Assembly (NCBI GenBank): GCA_946122785.1
Contig: CAMGYJ010000009.1
Span: forward strand, 24,959,633-25,023,632
Length of the DNA stretch: 64,000 bases
Reading direction: 5' to 3'
Source of the DNA: Linum tenue
Taxonomy: Eukaryota; Streptophyta; Magnoliopsida; Malpighiales; Linaceae
The position numbers and the translations under genes are program-made. Numbering within the stretch: the stretch's first letter is position 1; each line of letters opens with the position of its first letter. The notes under the pieces were generated by a model. That model ran no database searches, had not been told where the DNA came from, and was given only the letters and a program-made list of their open reading frames with translations. Shown here one piece after another: positions 10,719 through 22,973 of this stretch.

Positions 10719-11275
10719 TGTTTGAACCTAACTGAGTGTAGGAGTGAGGTTCGAGTGAGTTTGGGTCAAGAAGAAACGCAAGCGTCGGGTTTGATCGGAG
10801 GGATAAGAATTAGAGGGTTGAGCGAGAGTGAGAATCAGAATTTTAGAAAGAGAAGTAGTTGCAATAGAGTGAGAATGGCGAAAAATGCGATCCCCTCACT
10901 CACCGTAGTAAATGCCATATTTATAGGCTTCATGGTGGTGGGTGAGTGGTTGACTCAAGAGGGGATACAATGATGTGACTACTGGCATACTAAGGATTTT
11001 AGGCCATCCCTCTACCCAGGACATGTCAGAGACCTGTCCATGGCCCTGATGTGACTACCTGCTGGGGGGAAAGCTGCGCTTCTCTCATCCTCTGATTTGG
11101 CCTGCGCTTGTCCTCTCTTAGCGCATGTAATTCATTCCGCGCTTAAGCTCTTTGCGCCAAGACGTGGTTAGCTATGATGAGGCGGCGCGCTCGGGGTCCT
11201 CGAGCCGCCGCGTCGGGGTCTATTTAGTTGCGCCCGGTTCCTTGGCGTGGTTAGGCCCGAGTCCTATGCCCAACA
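10719..11275 (-). repeat. Right LTR (5' LTR of the Tat element)
   Basis: 557 bases, the promoter-bearing LTR for gag-pol. A TATAAATA box on - lies at 10918-10925, the expected kind of core promoter for the - strand genomic RNA. Confidence 0.95.
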
Positions 11276-11280
11276 TTACT

Positions 11281-12140
11281 CATGATTACTCACCACAAGG
11301 TTACTGACCTGATCCGTTCCCCTCTCATCGCATTTTCGTTCTCTAATGACATTTTCGTTCTCTAACCAAATAATACAGTGTAAGGCAAGCCGGCGGTCAA
11401 TGAGCAATGCACTGCCGGCAGTAACGAGATTGGAGTCGCCAGATGGCGCTGTCATTTTATTTCTTGAGTCAGACTCTTTGACATTATTCCTCCATAATCA
11501 ATCCGGTCGGCGGCCCAATCTGAATCTAATTAAACATGTACGGGGAATTGTAATCGTAGATTATATTACGATTATCATTAATTACCGTTCGACCGCAGGG
11601 TGTGAGGTACGGATCACACAGATCACGTATGTTCTCTCTTGAAAATGGTAAAGGAGATATGGATTATGTATAGTAGTACCTCTGGTCTTGTTTTGCGATT
11701 TGTTTTTATTTAGTTGCCGGCTTAGGAATATTTCCGCATCAACAGTATAATTTATAGCTGAAAAGTAAAACTGCAACCCCCATTCAAATTTTCCTGGGCA
11801 TAGAGTGATTTTAGGAGTCTGATGTGGCAGGGTGGTTACACGGATTAAATTAAAAATCCCCGCCTGACAGGAGAGATAAGAAACCGTCGGTTCCCACTAC
11901 TTTTTTTGCGGCTGAAATCATCTTCCATTTTCTCCGGGGTTATCTACGTTTTGCTTTCTCCTTCCCGCAGCACGGCAGGATATCCATTTCTCAGCGGACA
12001 ATTTTGGGAACAGGGACTGACGCTTGCTGCTCAGCGGAGGAAGGCATTGACGGCCCGCTGATGTGGAGTTTACCGTGCCGAGATTCTGCAGTTTGGAACG
12101 AGCGGCGAACACCTGATTGAGCGAGGAGGACCTGCGGCTA
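11281..12140. other. Non-coding flank
   Basis: No protein family is recognised. There is a short direct repeat of CATTTTCGTTCTCTAA at about 11331-11365. Otherwise nothing is supported. Confidence 0.5.
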
Positions 12141-12144
12141 ATTA

Positions 12145-12480
12145 ACGGTGAATTCCCCAGCCAACCGGCGAATCGAAGGTGAGTCATGATTTGTGGTATT
12201 TGTTTACCCCGCTGATTCGAACAATAAGATTTGGTAGTTATGCGATGAACGATTCTCCAGCCAACCGCCGATTTGAAGGGGAGGCGAGATTGTTTCGGTT
12301 AGTTTGCTCCTGCTGCTTCTCTCAATCCGGATTAGTTAGTTCTGCGTTGAACCCTTGCCAGCCAACCGACGATTTGAAGGGGAGTCAGTAATTTTTTCTG
12401 TTTGTTTTGCCCGGTTGCTTCGCGCTGTCAGATTTGTTAGTCTGATATTTATGCGTTTTGGGGAAGCCCGCAATTCCTCT
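12145..12480. repeat. Degenerate tandem repeat of about 103 bp, three to four copies
   Basis: The motif CCAGCCAACCGxCGAxTxGAAGG recurs at about 12158, 12259 and 12359, each followed by a loosely conserved TTTG-rich stretch with GGATTTGGTAGT-like sequence. A fourth, weaker unit may begin at about 12460. The divergence suggests an old duplication. Confidence 0.75.
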
Positions 12481-12779
12481 ATTCGCAATTGGATTTGGTA
12501 GTCTGATCTGCATATTACCTATTACTGTTTCCATCATTTACTTCGCTTATCTTTAGTTTTATCTGATTGAGTTTCCATGTGTACCCAGCTAAATTGATAG
12601 GCCAACCCTTCCTGTACCTCCTGTGTCCTTATCGCAGCTTAGAAGGAGACCACGTCTTCGGCGAATTCGGCGACTACAAGCCCCTCGAAGCCAAGGAAAA
12701 CAGGGGAAACCAGGGGAGCCGAGTTCCAAAGAAGGCATAAATAATTGAGCTCTGGTTTAGATCCCAGCTGCAACTGGTA

Positions 12780-13270
12780 GGTTTCTCGCCCTCTTTCATT
12801 GATATTCCATTTCAGTCTCCTTTCTGTTCCGGATATTTAGTTCTAAATTTGGGTTTAGCCCATCGTACTTGATAGATTTGGTTCATCATCTTCTCCAATT
12901 CTTTTCTGATCGAAGAGACGACGACGAAACTAAATTATGATTACTGAGAGTGAACCATACAAGAAGAAAACGAGCTTTGTATTCGCATAAGGAGAAAAGG
13001 CGAGGGATGGGTTAGCGGCGGCGGTGGGTTTCTGACTCTCTTTCGTTAATATTCACTTTCTGACTTCTTATTTAGTGTGTTGATTTTTGGGTCTACGTTA
13101 TGATTTTCCCTTACTATACTACATGGATTTGGTTCATCATTTTTGCCCGTTCTTTCAGATTGAAGGAACGACGACGGGAACTCGATGATGGCAGGAGAAA
13201 GTGGAAAATGAGCGTTGGGTTTGCAGAGGAAAGAATAAGGATGATTAAGTTAGCGGAGTAGAAAGAAGGC
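12780..13270. repeat. Degenerate tandem duplication of about 247 bp
   Basis: 12780-13020 and 13027-13265 share the same order of blocks: GTTTCTxxCTCTCTTTC, ATTTGGTTCATCAT, a GACGACGACG core and a purine-rich end with GGGTTAGCGG/AGTTAGCGG. Similarity is moderate. No reading frame is conserved. Confidence 0.65.
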
Positions 13271-16200
13271 AAAGCCAGGTAGTTCAATTTTGGCGACTTC
13301 CTTTCAGTTTGATTGGGTGTTTGTGATAAGTCTTAGTTTGGTCAACATATGAGGACTTTCATGAATACAAAAAAGGCTAAGAGGAAGAAGAAGAAGAAGC
13401 AACAACAGAGAATTAATTTTCCCTGGTCAAATCCCCTGGTCGCAGTTTACAAAGACATAGAAGGCAAAGAGAACGACAGTGGAAGGAGGAATAAGAAGAC
13501 GCACAAAATCGAAAAGGTGAAGAACTCTATTACGATTGTGAAGGAATAACGAAATCGACATTGTGGTGACCTTCTCTCTTTGCTTCTGTTTTTTTTTTTG
13601 TTTAATTTCTTGTGATTTATTCGCAGGTTAATGAGCTTATGCCAGTTTTGGGTACTTACCTTCCAAATAGCACATTAGGAAGCTTTCACTTGCCGAGTTC
13701 AACTTATTAATCAAGTTCTTGCCATCAATGGTGGTTTGGATGTGTATGGCTCCATTTTATATCTTCCAGACCTCGCGGTTTGTACCTCAAATAACTTTCG
13801 GATTATTGAGTTCTTACGTTGCTATTATGTTTACCTTCGTGATATGCATGATCACATAGAAATGGCCTTATTATCCGAGTTCTTATGCAGTGGCTGGTTA
13901 CATCGATGTGGTCATTTCAGAAACGACAACTAACATGTAAGAGTAGTCACCTTCTTAATCAACAAGGTGCGCTACGAACTAAAGTAATGTGCTATGCTAA
14001 TTGTTTGTATTGGTGTTCAGGGAAGAGTGCATTCGGAAGGGAAGATTACATCGTCATCAGTTCTGTCAAAATAAAGCGACCATAAACAAGACATGCCTTC
14101 TGCAGAACATAATGATGAGTGCTCCAATTTTCAACGGTTTATATATTTGTTTCCAGTTCTTTTATGTGTGTATGTCTTCTACGCCCGATGATTATGATTC
14201 GTTGATCCCTTTTTCCTTTCAAGAGGAAGAGCATATATGCAACAAAAAGGACCAACAAAAATTATATAATCAAACACGATTGGCGATTCTCATGATGATG
14301 AGATTTGTGCTCTTTATGAACGAGCTTTCTCTTGGTACTTTTTTCTCCCTTGAATCTCTCATTTTTATAGCTGATGTTGTGTTATATCATGTTACACGGT
14401 CAATCACAAATCGTGTTTGGTTTCTAAAATTAGAATGAATTCAGGTTTGTGTTGCCTAGGGACTGTAACTTGTGATTACCTTTCATATTCATCTAAAAGT
14501 TTAATTTTTATTTGTTATATTGGTATTGTTTTCAGGTATGGTTGGTATTTTAATTTGATTTTGGATACTCATAGGATAATTGTCAGTTCCAACCAGTACA
14601 TGGATACTCATCTAAAATCAATTAGGTGATTCTCCCCATGTATTCGTTCCTACCCATTCACGATTCTGATTTTATAATTTTCCATTTTATAGGTTCCATT
14701 TGTTGCTATAGGTGTTTCCTACGAACTAAAGTATAGAGAAAAAAGTATATGTTCATGAATTTGAGATGCACGAGGGTGTTTGGTTTAGCCAATGCCCATG
14801 GATTTCGTAACCAAAGGTAGTATTCTGATTACTACCTTTGTTGCTTCTCTGTTTGTTGTCGCTTCAAACCTCCACTTATCATCTTACATATCATGGCAGG
14901 TTCTATGGCATAGGAATTGTGTCTCTTCATTTTACCAGTTTTTCCTTTAGATAGATGTGCTTCAGTAAGATGTTTTGTGTTCTGCACTTTTATTCAGAAT
15001 TTTGTAGTAGGGTAGAATCAAGCGAAGACAAATACTTGCAGTAGGATTTATATAGAACGTCTATGTAAAAAATACAAGTATTGCACTTGAGATCTTAATT
15101 AATACAGTTGGGTCATATATTTAATCCGTTTGTTTTATCTTCTTCGACACTGTACTTTTTAAGTTGTGATGTAAAACTTGCATGAAATTGACTTGCAATG
15201 AATGTCTGGATTTAGCAAGTGGCAATCTATTAACTTTGTACTCTTGGATGTGCCCTTTTGAATTTGTTATTGTCCGGGGCCTGCTTTTTCATATGACGAT
15301 ATAATCAGATAGCAAACTTTTCAATTCCTTACTTTGTTGTGGTCATGCTTTGATCCTTGATTGACCCAGGCTCATGAAAATCATCCTAAATCATATTAGC
15401 TATCTTGATGATATCGGATTGCTGCTGCATCTATTGTTTTTTAAAGTAAAGATTGGATTTTTCCTATATATGTTAAACTATAATCTATAGATGTTATTAT
15501 GGGAAGGAGATGATGTTTCTCTGTATATGACCAATTATCTGACGAATTTGGCTGCAGAAAAATTGCTTGAAGCAATAAGACAGGAAGATTGGTTACTCAT
15601 ATAGACAAAGAACATAAAAAGAGTAATTGCATACCGAGTGAAAGGGATTTGGATATCTCTACACAAAGAAAAGTCGGTATCACTTATTGGTTATTCATTT
15701 GATATTAAGTTCACTGTTTTTTTTTTGTAGTTAGAATCTTATCAGCATCGAATAGTTAATTCTTAGATATTTTGTTTTTATGGTAGTGTGCTCTAATCCA
15801 TTCCATTAGGCTGAGACTGTTTTGATTCGAGTTGACCTGAAGGAATCAGTAGCGAGCTTCCAATTGGGGTTAATGATTTTGAGATACTGAGCATTATTGA
15901 TTGAGTCAATGTTCATAGATGCCTTAACCTAAGGTTTTTGTGTGATTCTAGCCTATGTTCTTTAAGTTCTTACACAACACATTTAGTATTTCTAAAATGT
16001 TGATCCCAAAAAAGTTAAGAAAAAGAACACTGAAATGCTTGATAATTTGTCTTTGATGGCAGACTATAGTTTCCAAATCATCTTCTTCTTTCAACTGATT
16101 GTATAATCCCACCTTTTCCCTCTATTGCAAGAATCAACAAGGGAAACCAGAGCTACAGTATTTCCATTACATCACCCTTTGAGGCTGGGCAAGTGTTTCA

Positions 16201-18357
16201 ACTCCTGGATTGGGGTAATTAATTGGTTCAAGGTTGCTGCTGGTTGTTTATTTAGTTCGTTCTTAAATTCATTATCAAGTTCCTTTTGGGGGCATTCACT
16301 TGCAAAATTCATTAAGCCTTGAATCAAATGATATTTAAACTCTTTTAACACAAAATTATGTTCTGGTATGTCTAAAGTTACATGTTGTTTGGAGGCAAAA
16401 ATTCCTACAGATCTTTATTGTCATGGGTCTGAAGTTTTAGTATAGGTGTGGAAGTTGTAGGAACATAGATCTATGTTGTGATGGTCCTCAAAGGGAGGGG
16501 AAGGAGTTGTTGCATCTGATGTCTAAAAAATAGTTCAGCCATTGCTTTCGCTATCACTTTTTGTTTAAGGTTGAATACCATCAAATTGCGGACACTATGA
16601 AGTAAGTTTCATTTATCTACGGTAGACATCTAATATGTGGGTAGCGAATGTCTTCTGGGATTAAGAAATATGACCGTCATTTGTTGCTTCTTTAATCACG
16701 TAAGTTAAGGGGTTGCATCGAGGGGTTTATTAAGACACATGCATAGTTTTGATAGCAAGTACTTATTGTGTGATATTATCTAAACGGAGTTCCCAATAAG
16801 TAAAGGGTGCTAAGGCTATAAATGTAGTGCATTAGCTAAAGTGGTCTTTGAATTGAATAATTATTTGAGAATTAAAAAGTACCCAAATAATGAAAATATG
16901 AAATCATCTAGATAATGACATAAATGAAGGGAAGGAAATAATAACTATAAAATGAACCAACTAGAGGATAATCGCTTTGCATATATGTATGTGTTAAAAT
17001 ATTTTGCAATTCGTCTTCGGTGGGTGGGGTTCTTGGTTAAGTTGTCGTTTTGAGATCATGAATTGTTGTGTGTGCTCTTGATTAGTTCCCCGTCATATTT
17101 TGCTAATGCATTCTTTGGTAACGCTACTATATTTTTTAAAATTAGAAGCAAGAACAATTAGTGAAAGTTTAAACATTCCTAATGCTAGCATATACTAATT
17201 ACTTGAAGCCCCCTTTCTTTTCTTCATGTAGTTGTTGTTGATGGTGAAAGCCGTTGTTTTAGTAGATGACTCGGGCTAGGATTTCATTACAAGATGGATG
17301 GGGACAAGACAATTTGTTTTCAATGCATCATCAGATAATAGTACGAAAATAGCTTACCATGCATCCTCATTCTCACACGACATTGTTTATGTTGGTGATA
17401 ACATATTCTTAAAACAACAGCTACTTCGATGACTATGTTCTGTGCTAATATGGATGATTGCTAAGTGGGTTATTAATGTTTACTTCCTGATCCGTTGGAC
17501 ATTTAATAACTCACTTTTGTGCATATACCTTATAACTATGCCACATGCTAGCTCATTTTGTTATGGGTTGTTAATTGCAAGGACCAACATAGGCGAAAAG
17601 ATAATTGTGACCAGATCACATACAGATTTCTCATATTGGGAATCGCGTTTTAATCAATAAACCATGAGATTGCCAGAGAATCTTGAAGATGGCATGTTTT
17701 TAATCAACTACTAATAATGTATTGTATGTTGGCTAATATGGCACCATGATAATTCTTCCCAGGTTTGTTGTTTGGATGATTTTACTGTTTTCTTTACTTT
17801 TATGTCTTTCCCATCTGTCTCTTTGAATGCTCGATTTACAAATCTAATTTATGGATGTCACTTATTCCAAATTAATGGGGACCAACAAATTTCAAATTCG
17901 ATAGCAAAACTTTTCATCCTTGACCTTTGATTTGATTAGAGTTTTAGCACCTACTTCCAAATTTAGGAGTTAGACAAATCTCGCATGTGTTGAATTTAGA
18001 TACCAAATACATAACTGAAATATATGATCCAAACGATGTTCACATTTGTTATTGAATATCAAATTGGTTTTCTTTCTTTATGAAGTCATGAATCTTTTTT
18101 CATAAAATCCCATTTTCACGACAAACGATTGTATATTTGAATCAACAAGTGTTTTATTTAATAAAATTTCAAATAAATACTTCAAATATTTGAGATTTTG
18201 GTCAATATAATAGCTTGGACTATCCTTTTACGTCATTGTCAACTCTTAAAACCACAAATATTTTTCGTGAATCATATAAAATTAATGATCCCAAATCAAG
18301 TAAATCATAAATATTGATAAAATAAATTATACGAAATAGAATGAAATTGATCCGATC
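13271..18357. other. AT-rich non-coding region
   Basis: About 5 kb with short open frames only, none longer than 145 codons and none with a recognisable domain. Scattered TTTCAG and GTAAG strings occur but do not assemble into a gene that I can defend. It could be the body of a non-autonomous Helitron ending at 18378, or old repeat debris. Confidence 0.45.
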
Positions 18358-18378
18358 AACGGGTCGGGTAAAAGCTAG
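18352..18378 (+). mobile_element. Helitron-type 3' terminus
   Basis: ATCCGA and TCGGGT can pair (one G-T) around an eight-base loop, then four purine-rich bases and CTAG at 18375-18378, with T next. A GC-rich hairpin about ten bases before CTRR, with insertion before T, is the Helitron 3' signature. A possible 5' end, TC preceded by A (TCTCTACAC), lies at 15656, but this is weak. Confidence 0.5.
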
Positions 18379-18448
18379 TTTCAATTTATATCGTGTATGA
18401 AAAAACAATTGGTACTAGTTATAAAAAAAAATACCAACTTATTTTCAT

Positions 18449-18560
18449 CTAGGCTTGGCAATTTTGCCCATACTCATGGGTTTATAACTATCCAATATAT
18501 TTGGGTTGGGTGTGAGGGCTAAAAATAGAGTGCATAATCATGGGTTATGCACCTATTAAT
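18449..18560 (+). mobile_element. Fragment of the GGATGGCAAT-type hAT MITE family
   Basis: Begins TAGGCTTGGCAATTTTGCCCA and continues with ATGGGTT/GGGTTGGGT strings as in the complete copies at 34528-35087 and 35711-36465. The right terminus is not found, so this is a truncated copy. Confidence 0.5.
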
Positions 18561-18780
18561 AACCAAATCTGGACCATTCATTTAGAAAATCCATATCTAA
18601 AGATGGAAAATTAAAGACCTTTTTTATTTTCCTTAGTTTTCTTAATCGGCTCATATCTTTTTCGTTTTAACTCGGATTTTAATTTTTTTTTTTGCACAGA
18701 TGGAACGAGTTCATCGTGCTTTACAAAATGAGATCAATTTTCAATATTTTTTTAGAAAAAAAATTCTGACCTCTCGGTAC

Positions 18781-19030
18781 CAACTGCATATCATATGGTA
18801 TTTTCTTTGTTTTTAATTCGTTTTTGAAAACATTTGCAGAGAAGGGACGAGTTCATCATGATCTATTGGATCTACAAATTTCTGGGTGAACAAATTACAG
18901 GACCAAAAAATACCACACAATACCATACAATACCACCATGGTACGAGGTGGTATCTTGTGGTACACAATGATAAAAGTCGTAAATGACAATTAATATACT
19001 TCTACTATCATGTATTCAACCATCCTACAG
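18781..19030 (+). repeat. Dispersed repeat, copy 2 (partner at 1-250)
   Basis: Matches 1-250 with few changes (see that entry). It ends about 240 bases before the start of the hAT transposase relic. Confidence 0.8.
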
Positions 19031-19498
19031 TCTTAGTTTGCATATTAGCTTAAATACATAAACTCATCCAGGTATGGATTTTTATCCAGCAGGCTATGCT
19101 TTCTATTTGCTTTGAATTAGTCTCATCAAAATGTTAGTTGGTGAATGATTGGGTTGTTTATTGTTGTCTCTGTTTGAAGGATTTTTAATCCTTATTTGAT
19201 TGAATGATTGTGCTATTGCACTAGTTTGAATGATTGTTTGTTGCTTGCTTGATTTTTCTAAGAAAACATGGCTTCAGAAACTAATGATGATAGTCTATCT
19301 ATGAATCATGAGAGTAGTAATCATGGACAGCCTAGTGTGTCTTATAGTCGTATGTTATGGTCTTCTGGGAAGCAGTGGTCTGAGCCGTGGAAGGACTTTG
19401 ATCGAGTTGTAATTAGTGGGTTGAGAAAAGCCGAATGCAAATACGGCCATAGAAAGATTGCTGCTGAATCCACCTCTGGAACTTCTCATTTGCGCAAT

Positions 19499-19772
19499 TA
19501 GGGGTGGCAGTTCGATTACCGGTTAACCGGCGGGTTAAACTGATAACCGGACGATTATCCACTAACCGGTAACCGAAGTAACCGAACTTTAGTCGGTTAT
19601 CAGAGGCTGGACGAAATGGTTTTTTGTGTTAAAAGTGATTCAGTTAACCGATAACCGAGAAACTGAAGCCTATTTCAGGCGGTTTTCGTTAGGGGGAGTG
19701 ATTATTTTGGTTAACCGATAACCAACCGATTGATTACTGGTTATAACCAAAATAACCGAACTACCACCCCTA
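19499..19772. mobile_element. hAT-type MITE (274 bp) in the BED finger of the transposase relic
   Basis: Terminal inverted repeats TAGGGGTGGCAGTTCG and CGAACTACCACCCCTA, and a perfect 8-bp target duplication TGCGCAAT (19491-19498 and 19773-19780). The interior is built of GGTTAACCG-type palindromes. Removing the insert and one target copy restores the reading frame, which confirms a real insertion. Confidence 0.95.
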
Positions 19773-20019
19773 TGCGCAATCATTTGTTTAAATGTCTAGT
19801 AAAAAATGCTAATCCAGTCATGGTGGGCGGAATTTTGGGTAGTAAGAAAAGGAAAATTGGTACTGGAAGTTCGAGTCCTTTTGTTTTTTACCAAGAAACT
19901 AGTAGAAGGGAGCTTGCCTATATGATTGTTCTTCATGAAATTCCTCTATCGGTTGTCGATTATGTTGGGTTTAGGAGGTTTGTGTATTCTCTTCAACCGT
20001 AATATCAAATGGTTTGTAG

Positions 20020-20634
20020 TAGACCTAGCAATCGGGTCGGGTTGGAAATCTCAGGCTACGGGTCTTCACGGGTCGAGTTATGTTGGGTTTGCTGATTCTG
20101 GGTCAAATATTGACCCAACCCATCGGGTTTCGGGTCGGGTTTTGAGTCATTTCGAGTTATGAGAGTTCTCAGAAACAATATCAAATGTGCTTCATAAATT
20201 TTTAAAGAACACAATTTTTTACATATGGGTGACAATAGTTTGCCTAACACATGTTAATTAAAAAATGCTCAACTCCTTCCATGCTAATGAAAAGAAATAA
20301 AAATTGCAGAAATCGTGAAAAAACAATGAAAAAAAATAATACTAATAAAATAAACAAATGATGTTTGATTATCTTTACACTCCCAACTTGTCTTTCACAT
20401 CCATATGAATTTTTTTTGAACATCTCACCAAAGTATGAGAGATTTTATCATTTTGAGAGTGACATATACAATGGAACGGGTCTAGCGGGACGACGCAAAA
20501 ATCAACCCAACCCGACCCAAAAACTATCAGTTTCGAGTCATTTCGATTTCGGGTTAAAAAATCTCAACCCATTCTCTATTTTTCGGGCGGGTTTGGGTCG
20601 GGTTAACGGGCCGGGTTCTCATTTGCCAGATCTA
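20020..20634. mobile_element. MITE, second insert in the hAT transposase relic
   Basis: Starts TAGACCTAGCAATCGGGTCGG and ends TTTGCCAGATCTA. The ends are imperfect inverted repeats of the TAGACCTGGCAA hAT-MITE type, with GGGTCGGGTT-like sequence inside both arms. The flanks GTTTGTAG (left) and CTTTGTAG (right, after GT) look like an 8-bp target duplication with slight change. The transposase frame resumes after it. Confidence 0.8.
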
Positions 20635-21663
20635 GTCTTTGTAGAAATACAATCAAGAGTGATATTTTAAAGATATTCAAAAAGGGAAAGATGAATGTAA
20701 TGCATGAGTTAGAAAGAGTCAGTAGTAGGGTGGCAATTACCTCTGATATGTGGACTTCGAATGACAAGAAAAGAGGGTTCATGGTAGTAACTGGCCACTT
20801 TATTAATGATCTTTGGGTCCTTCAGAGTAAGATTTTGAGTTTTATTCACGTTCCTTCTCCACATACCAAGGATGCTCTATGTGCTGTATTATTGAGTTCT
20901 ATGATGGAATGGAACATTGAGAGAAAAATTTCAACAGTGATCGTGGATAATTGCAGTACTAATGATGTTATGATTAGAGCTCTTTTAGGAAAATTGCAAG
21001 AAGATAAGGTGTTGCTAAATGGTTCTATATTTCATATGCGATGTGCTGCTCACATTCTCAACCTAATCGTGCAAGATGGGTTGTCTGTCATTGAGGAATC
21101 CATTGGGAGAATTCGTGATAGTGTTGTGTATTGGACTTCATCTATTAAGAGAAGACAAAAGTTCAATGATGTGTTAGGCAGACTTACAAATATTGATTGT
21201 TCGAGAGAGTTGGTGCTTGATTGTAAGACTCGTTGGAACTCTACGTATCTTATGCTATCAACTTCTTTGATATATCAGGATGTCTTTGATCGTTTGATTG
21301 TTAGAGATTCAAATTATGTATGTTTTCCAAGTGAAGAGGAATGGGATATGACATCTGAATTATGTGTGAAGCTGGAGTTGTTTCATCAAGCTACAAAGAC
21401 ATTTTCAGGAACTACTTACCCCACGACTAATACATTTTCCCCTAAGGTCTGTGAGATTAAAATAGCTCTAAACGAGTGGCAGTTGAGTCCAAATGTAACT
21501 ATTGCAACCATGGTTGAAGAGATGTTGGATAAATTCAATAGTTATTGGGAGGTTATCCATGGAACTTTGGCTGTTGCAGCTATATTGGATCCTAGGTTCA
21601 AGATGAAGCTATTAGAGTGGGCCTTTCCCAAAATTTATGTTGGCACATCTACCTTTCATTTTA

Positions 21664-22189
21664 GGGTTAATATTTTCGTATGGCCTGAACTTTGACCAAA
21701 ATAAACATCCTGGCCAATCTTTTCGATCTATAACATCTTGGCCCGAACTATACACCAAAATAAACAATTTGGCTAGATCCGACTTTTGACCGTTAACTTG
21801 GACGGTCAACGCGTTGGCCGTTAGTCAACGCGCCATGTCACTGCCAAGTCAGCATAAAATATTTAAAATAATTCACATTTTCCACACATTCTCTAATTTT
21901 AAATTATTATAAATTAAAAAAAATCATCTAATACCTTAGTTAAACCAAAAATAAAAAACGAAAAAAAATTAAATATTTATCAGATCTTCTGACTTGGCAG
22001 TGACGTGGCAGTGACGTGGCGCGTTGACCGTTAGTCAACACGTTTGACCGTCCAAGTTAACGGTCGAACATCGGGTTTGGCCAAATTGTTTATTTTGGTG
22101 TATAGTTCGGGCCAGGATGTTATAGATCGAAAAGATTGGCCAGGATGTTTATTTTGGTCAAAGTTCAGGCCATACGAAAATATTAACCC
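21664..22189. mobile_element. Mutator-like MITE (526 bp) with long inverted repeats, third insert
   Basis: A perfect 9-bp target duplication TTCATTTTA flanks it (21655-21663 and 22190-22198). The ends GGGTTAATATTTTCGTATGG are inverted copies of each other and the pairing continues, nearly perfect for about 110 bases and recognisable to about 190. Nine-base duplications with long TIRs fit Mutator-like non-autonomous elements. The RNA would fold into a long hairpin. Confidence 0.93.
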
Positions 22190-22973
22190 TTCATTTTAAT
22201 AGGATTCGAGACTTTTGTTATGATCTTATGAGTGAGTACAACACTATAGAACCTAGCATGGATTCTTTTTCTTCTTCTTCACCGCCACATCAACATGGAA
22301 GTTCTGGGTTTCTTGCCAGCTTTGATTCTTATGTTGGTAGGATTAGATCTAACTGAAATGTTAAAGAAGAGTTTGACAAATACTTGCGAGATGGTGTGAT
22401 CCCAAGAAGCGAAGAGTTCGACATTTTATCTTGGTGGAAGAACCATGGCCTACAATATCCGACCTTAAGGCTGATTGCTAAGGACATTCTGGCCATTCCA
22501 GCGTCAACAGATTTCTCGGAATCTGCATTTAGTACAAGTGGAAGATTATTGAACCCTCATCGTAGCCGCCTTGATGACACGACTATGGAGGCTCTTATGT
22601 GCACCCAGAACTGGCTTATGAATGAACTTCTTGGTAAGAAACAACTTGTTGTTGCTGTGTTTATATCATAACTGGATGGTTTTAAGATGCATCTGCCACT
22701 TTGGTACAGAAAGTAAACCTGCAGATCCTATGAAAATGAAAGCTCTTATGTGTTCGTAATTTGAACATGGAGAAGTGTTTCTATCATTAGTTACTAAATG
22801 TACTTAGTGATCTTTTAGTTGTGTTTGCTGCTACTGGATTGTATTTGTTGTCGTTGCTTACTTCTATGTATTATTTTGCAGGTGTAGCCATATTCTCTCC
22901 CGATGTTGGTGGTTCGACTCAAACCATCTTCTATGAGAATGATAGTGGTGATGATGAACAAGTTATGGAATGA

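Larger units (their letters stand above)
544..11275 (-). mobile_element. Complete Tat-lineage Ty3/gypsy LTR retrotransposon with an antisense gene
   Basis: A 10.7-kb element is bounded by two LTRs (544-1101 and 10719-11275) and a perfect 5-bp target duplication, TTACT (539-543 and 11276-11280). Gag, protease, RT, RNase H, a second archaeal-type RNase H and integrase follow in that order on the - strand, so the right LTR is the 5' LTR. The second RNase H and the RT sequence place it in the Tat group (Retand/Ogre relatives). A spliced gene runs the other way on + between integrase and the 3' LTR. The LTRs differ at about three positions, which indicates a recent insertion, yet gag-pol carries two frameshifts and two in-frame stops. 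It probably cannot move without help. Confidence 0.95.
19268..22973 (+). pseudogene. hAT-superfamily transposase relic (BED finger, RICESLEEPER/Ac-like) broken by three MITEs
   Basis: Host pieces are 19268-19498, 19773-20019, 20637-21663 and 22190-22973, with inserts between. The first piece starts MASETNDD and enters a BED zinc finger; the second metal-binding Cys position reads CKYG, so one ligand is lost. The long third piece holds VAITSDMWTS (first catalytic Asp), IVDNCSTND (second Asp), HMRCAAHILNLIV and CKTRWNSTYLML. The last piece holds the hAT dimerisation domain: FDILSWWK, YPTLRLIAKDILAIP and FSTSGRLLNPHRSRL. A GT-AG intron (22634-22881) precedes a final exon ending ...EQVME at 22973. 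In-frame stops occur at 20000-20002 and 22354-22356. The gene is dead. The element's own inverted repeats were not found. Confidence 0.9.

Noticed and set aside
13349..14629. Series of 60-145-aa frames in the 13-15 kb region
   Set aside because: Low-complexity (Lys-rich) or random peptides; no consistent splice pattern or homology that I can name.
18695..18780. A third copy of the dispersed repeat
   Set aside because: Only a short stretch (GCACAGA...ACGAGTTCATC) matches; too diverged to list as a copy.
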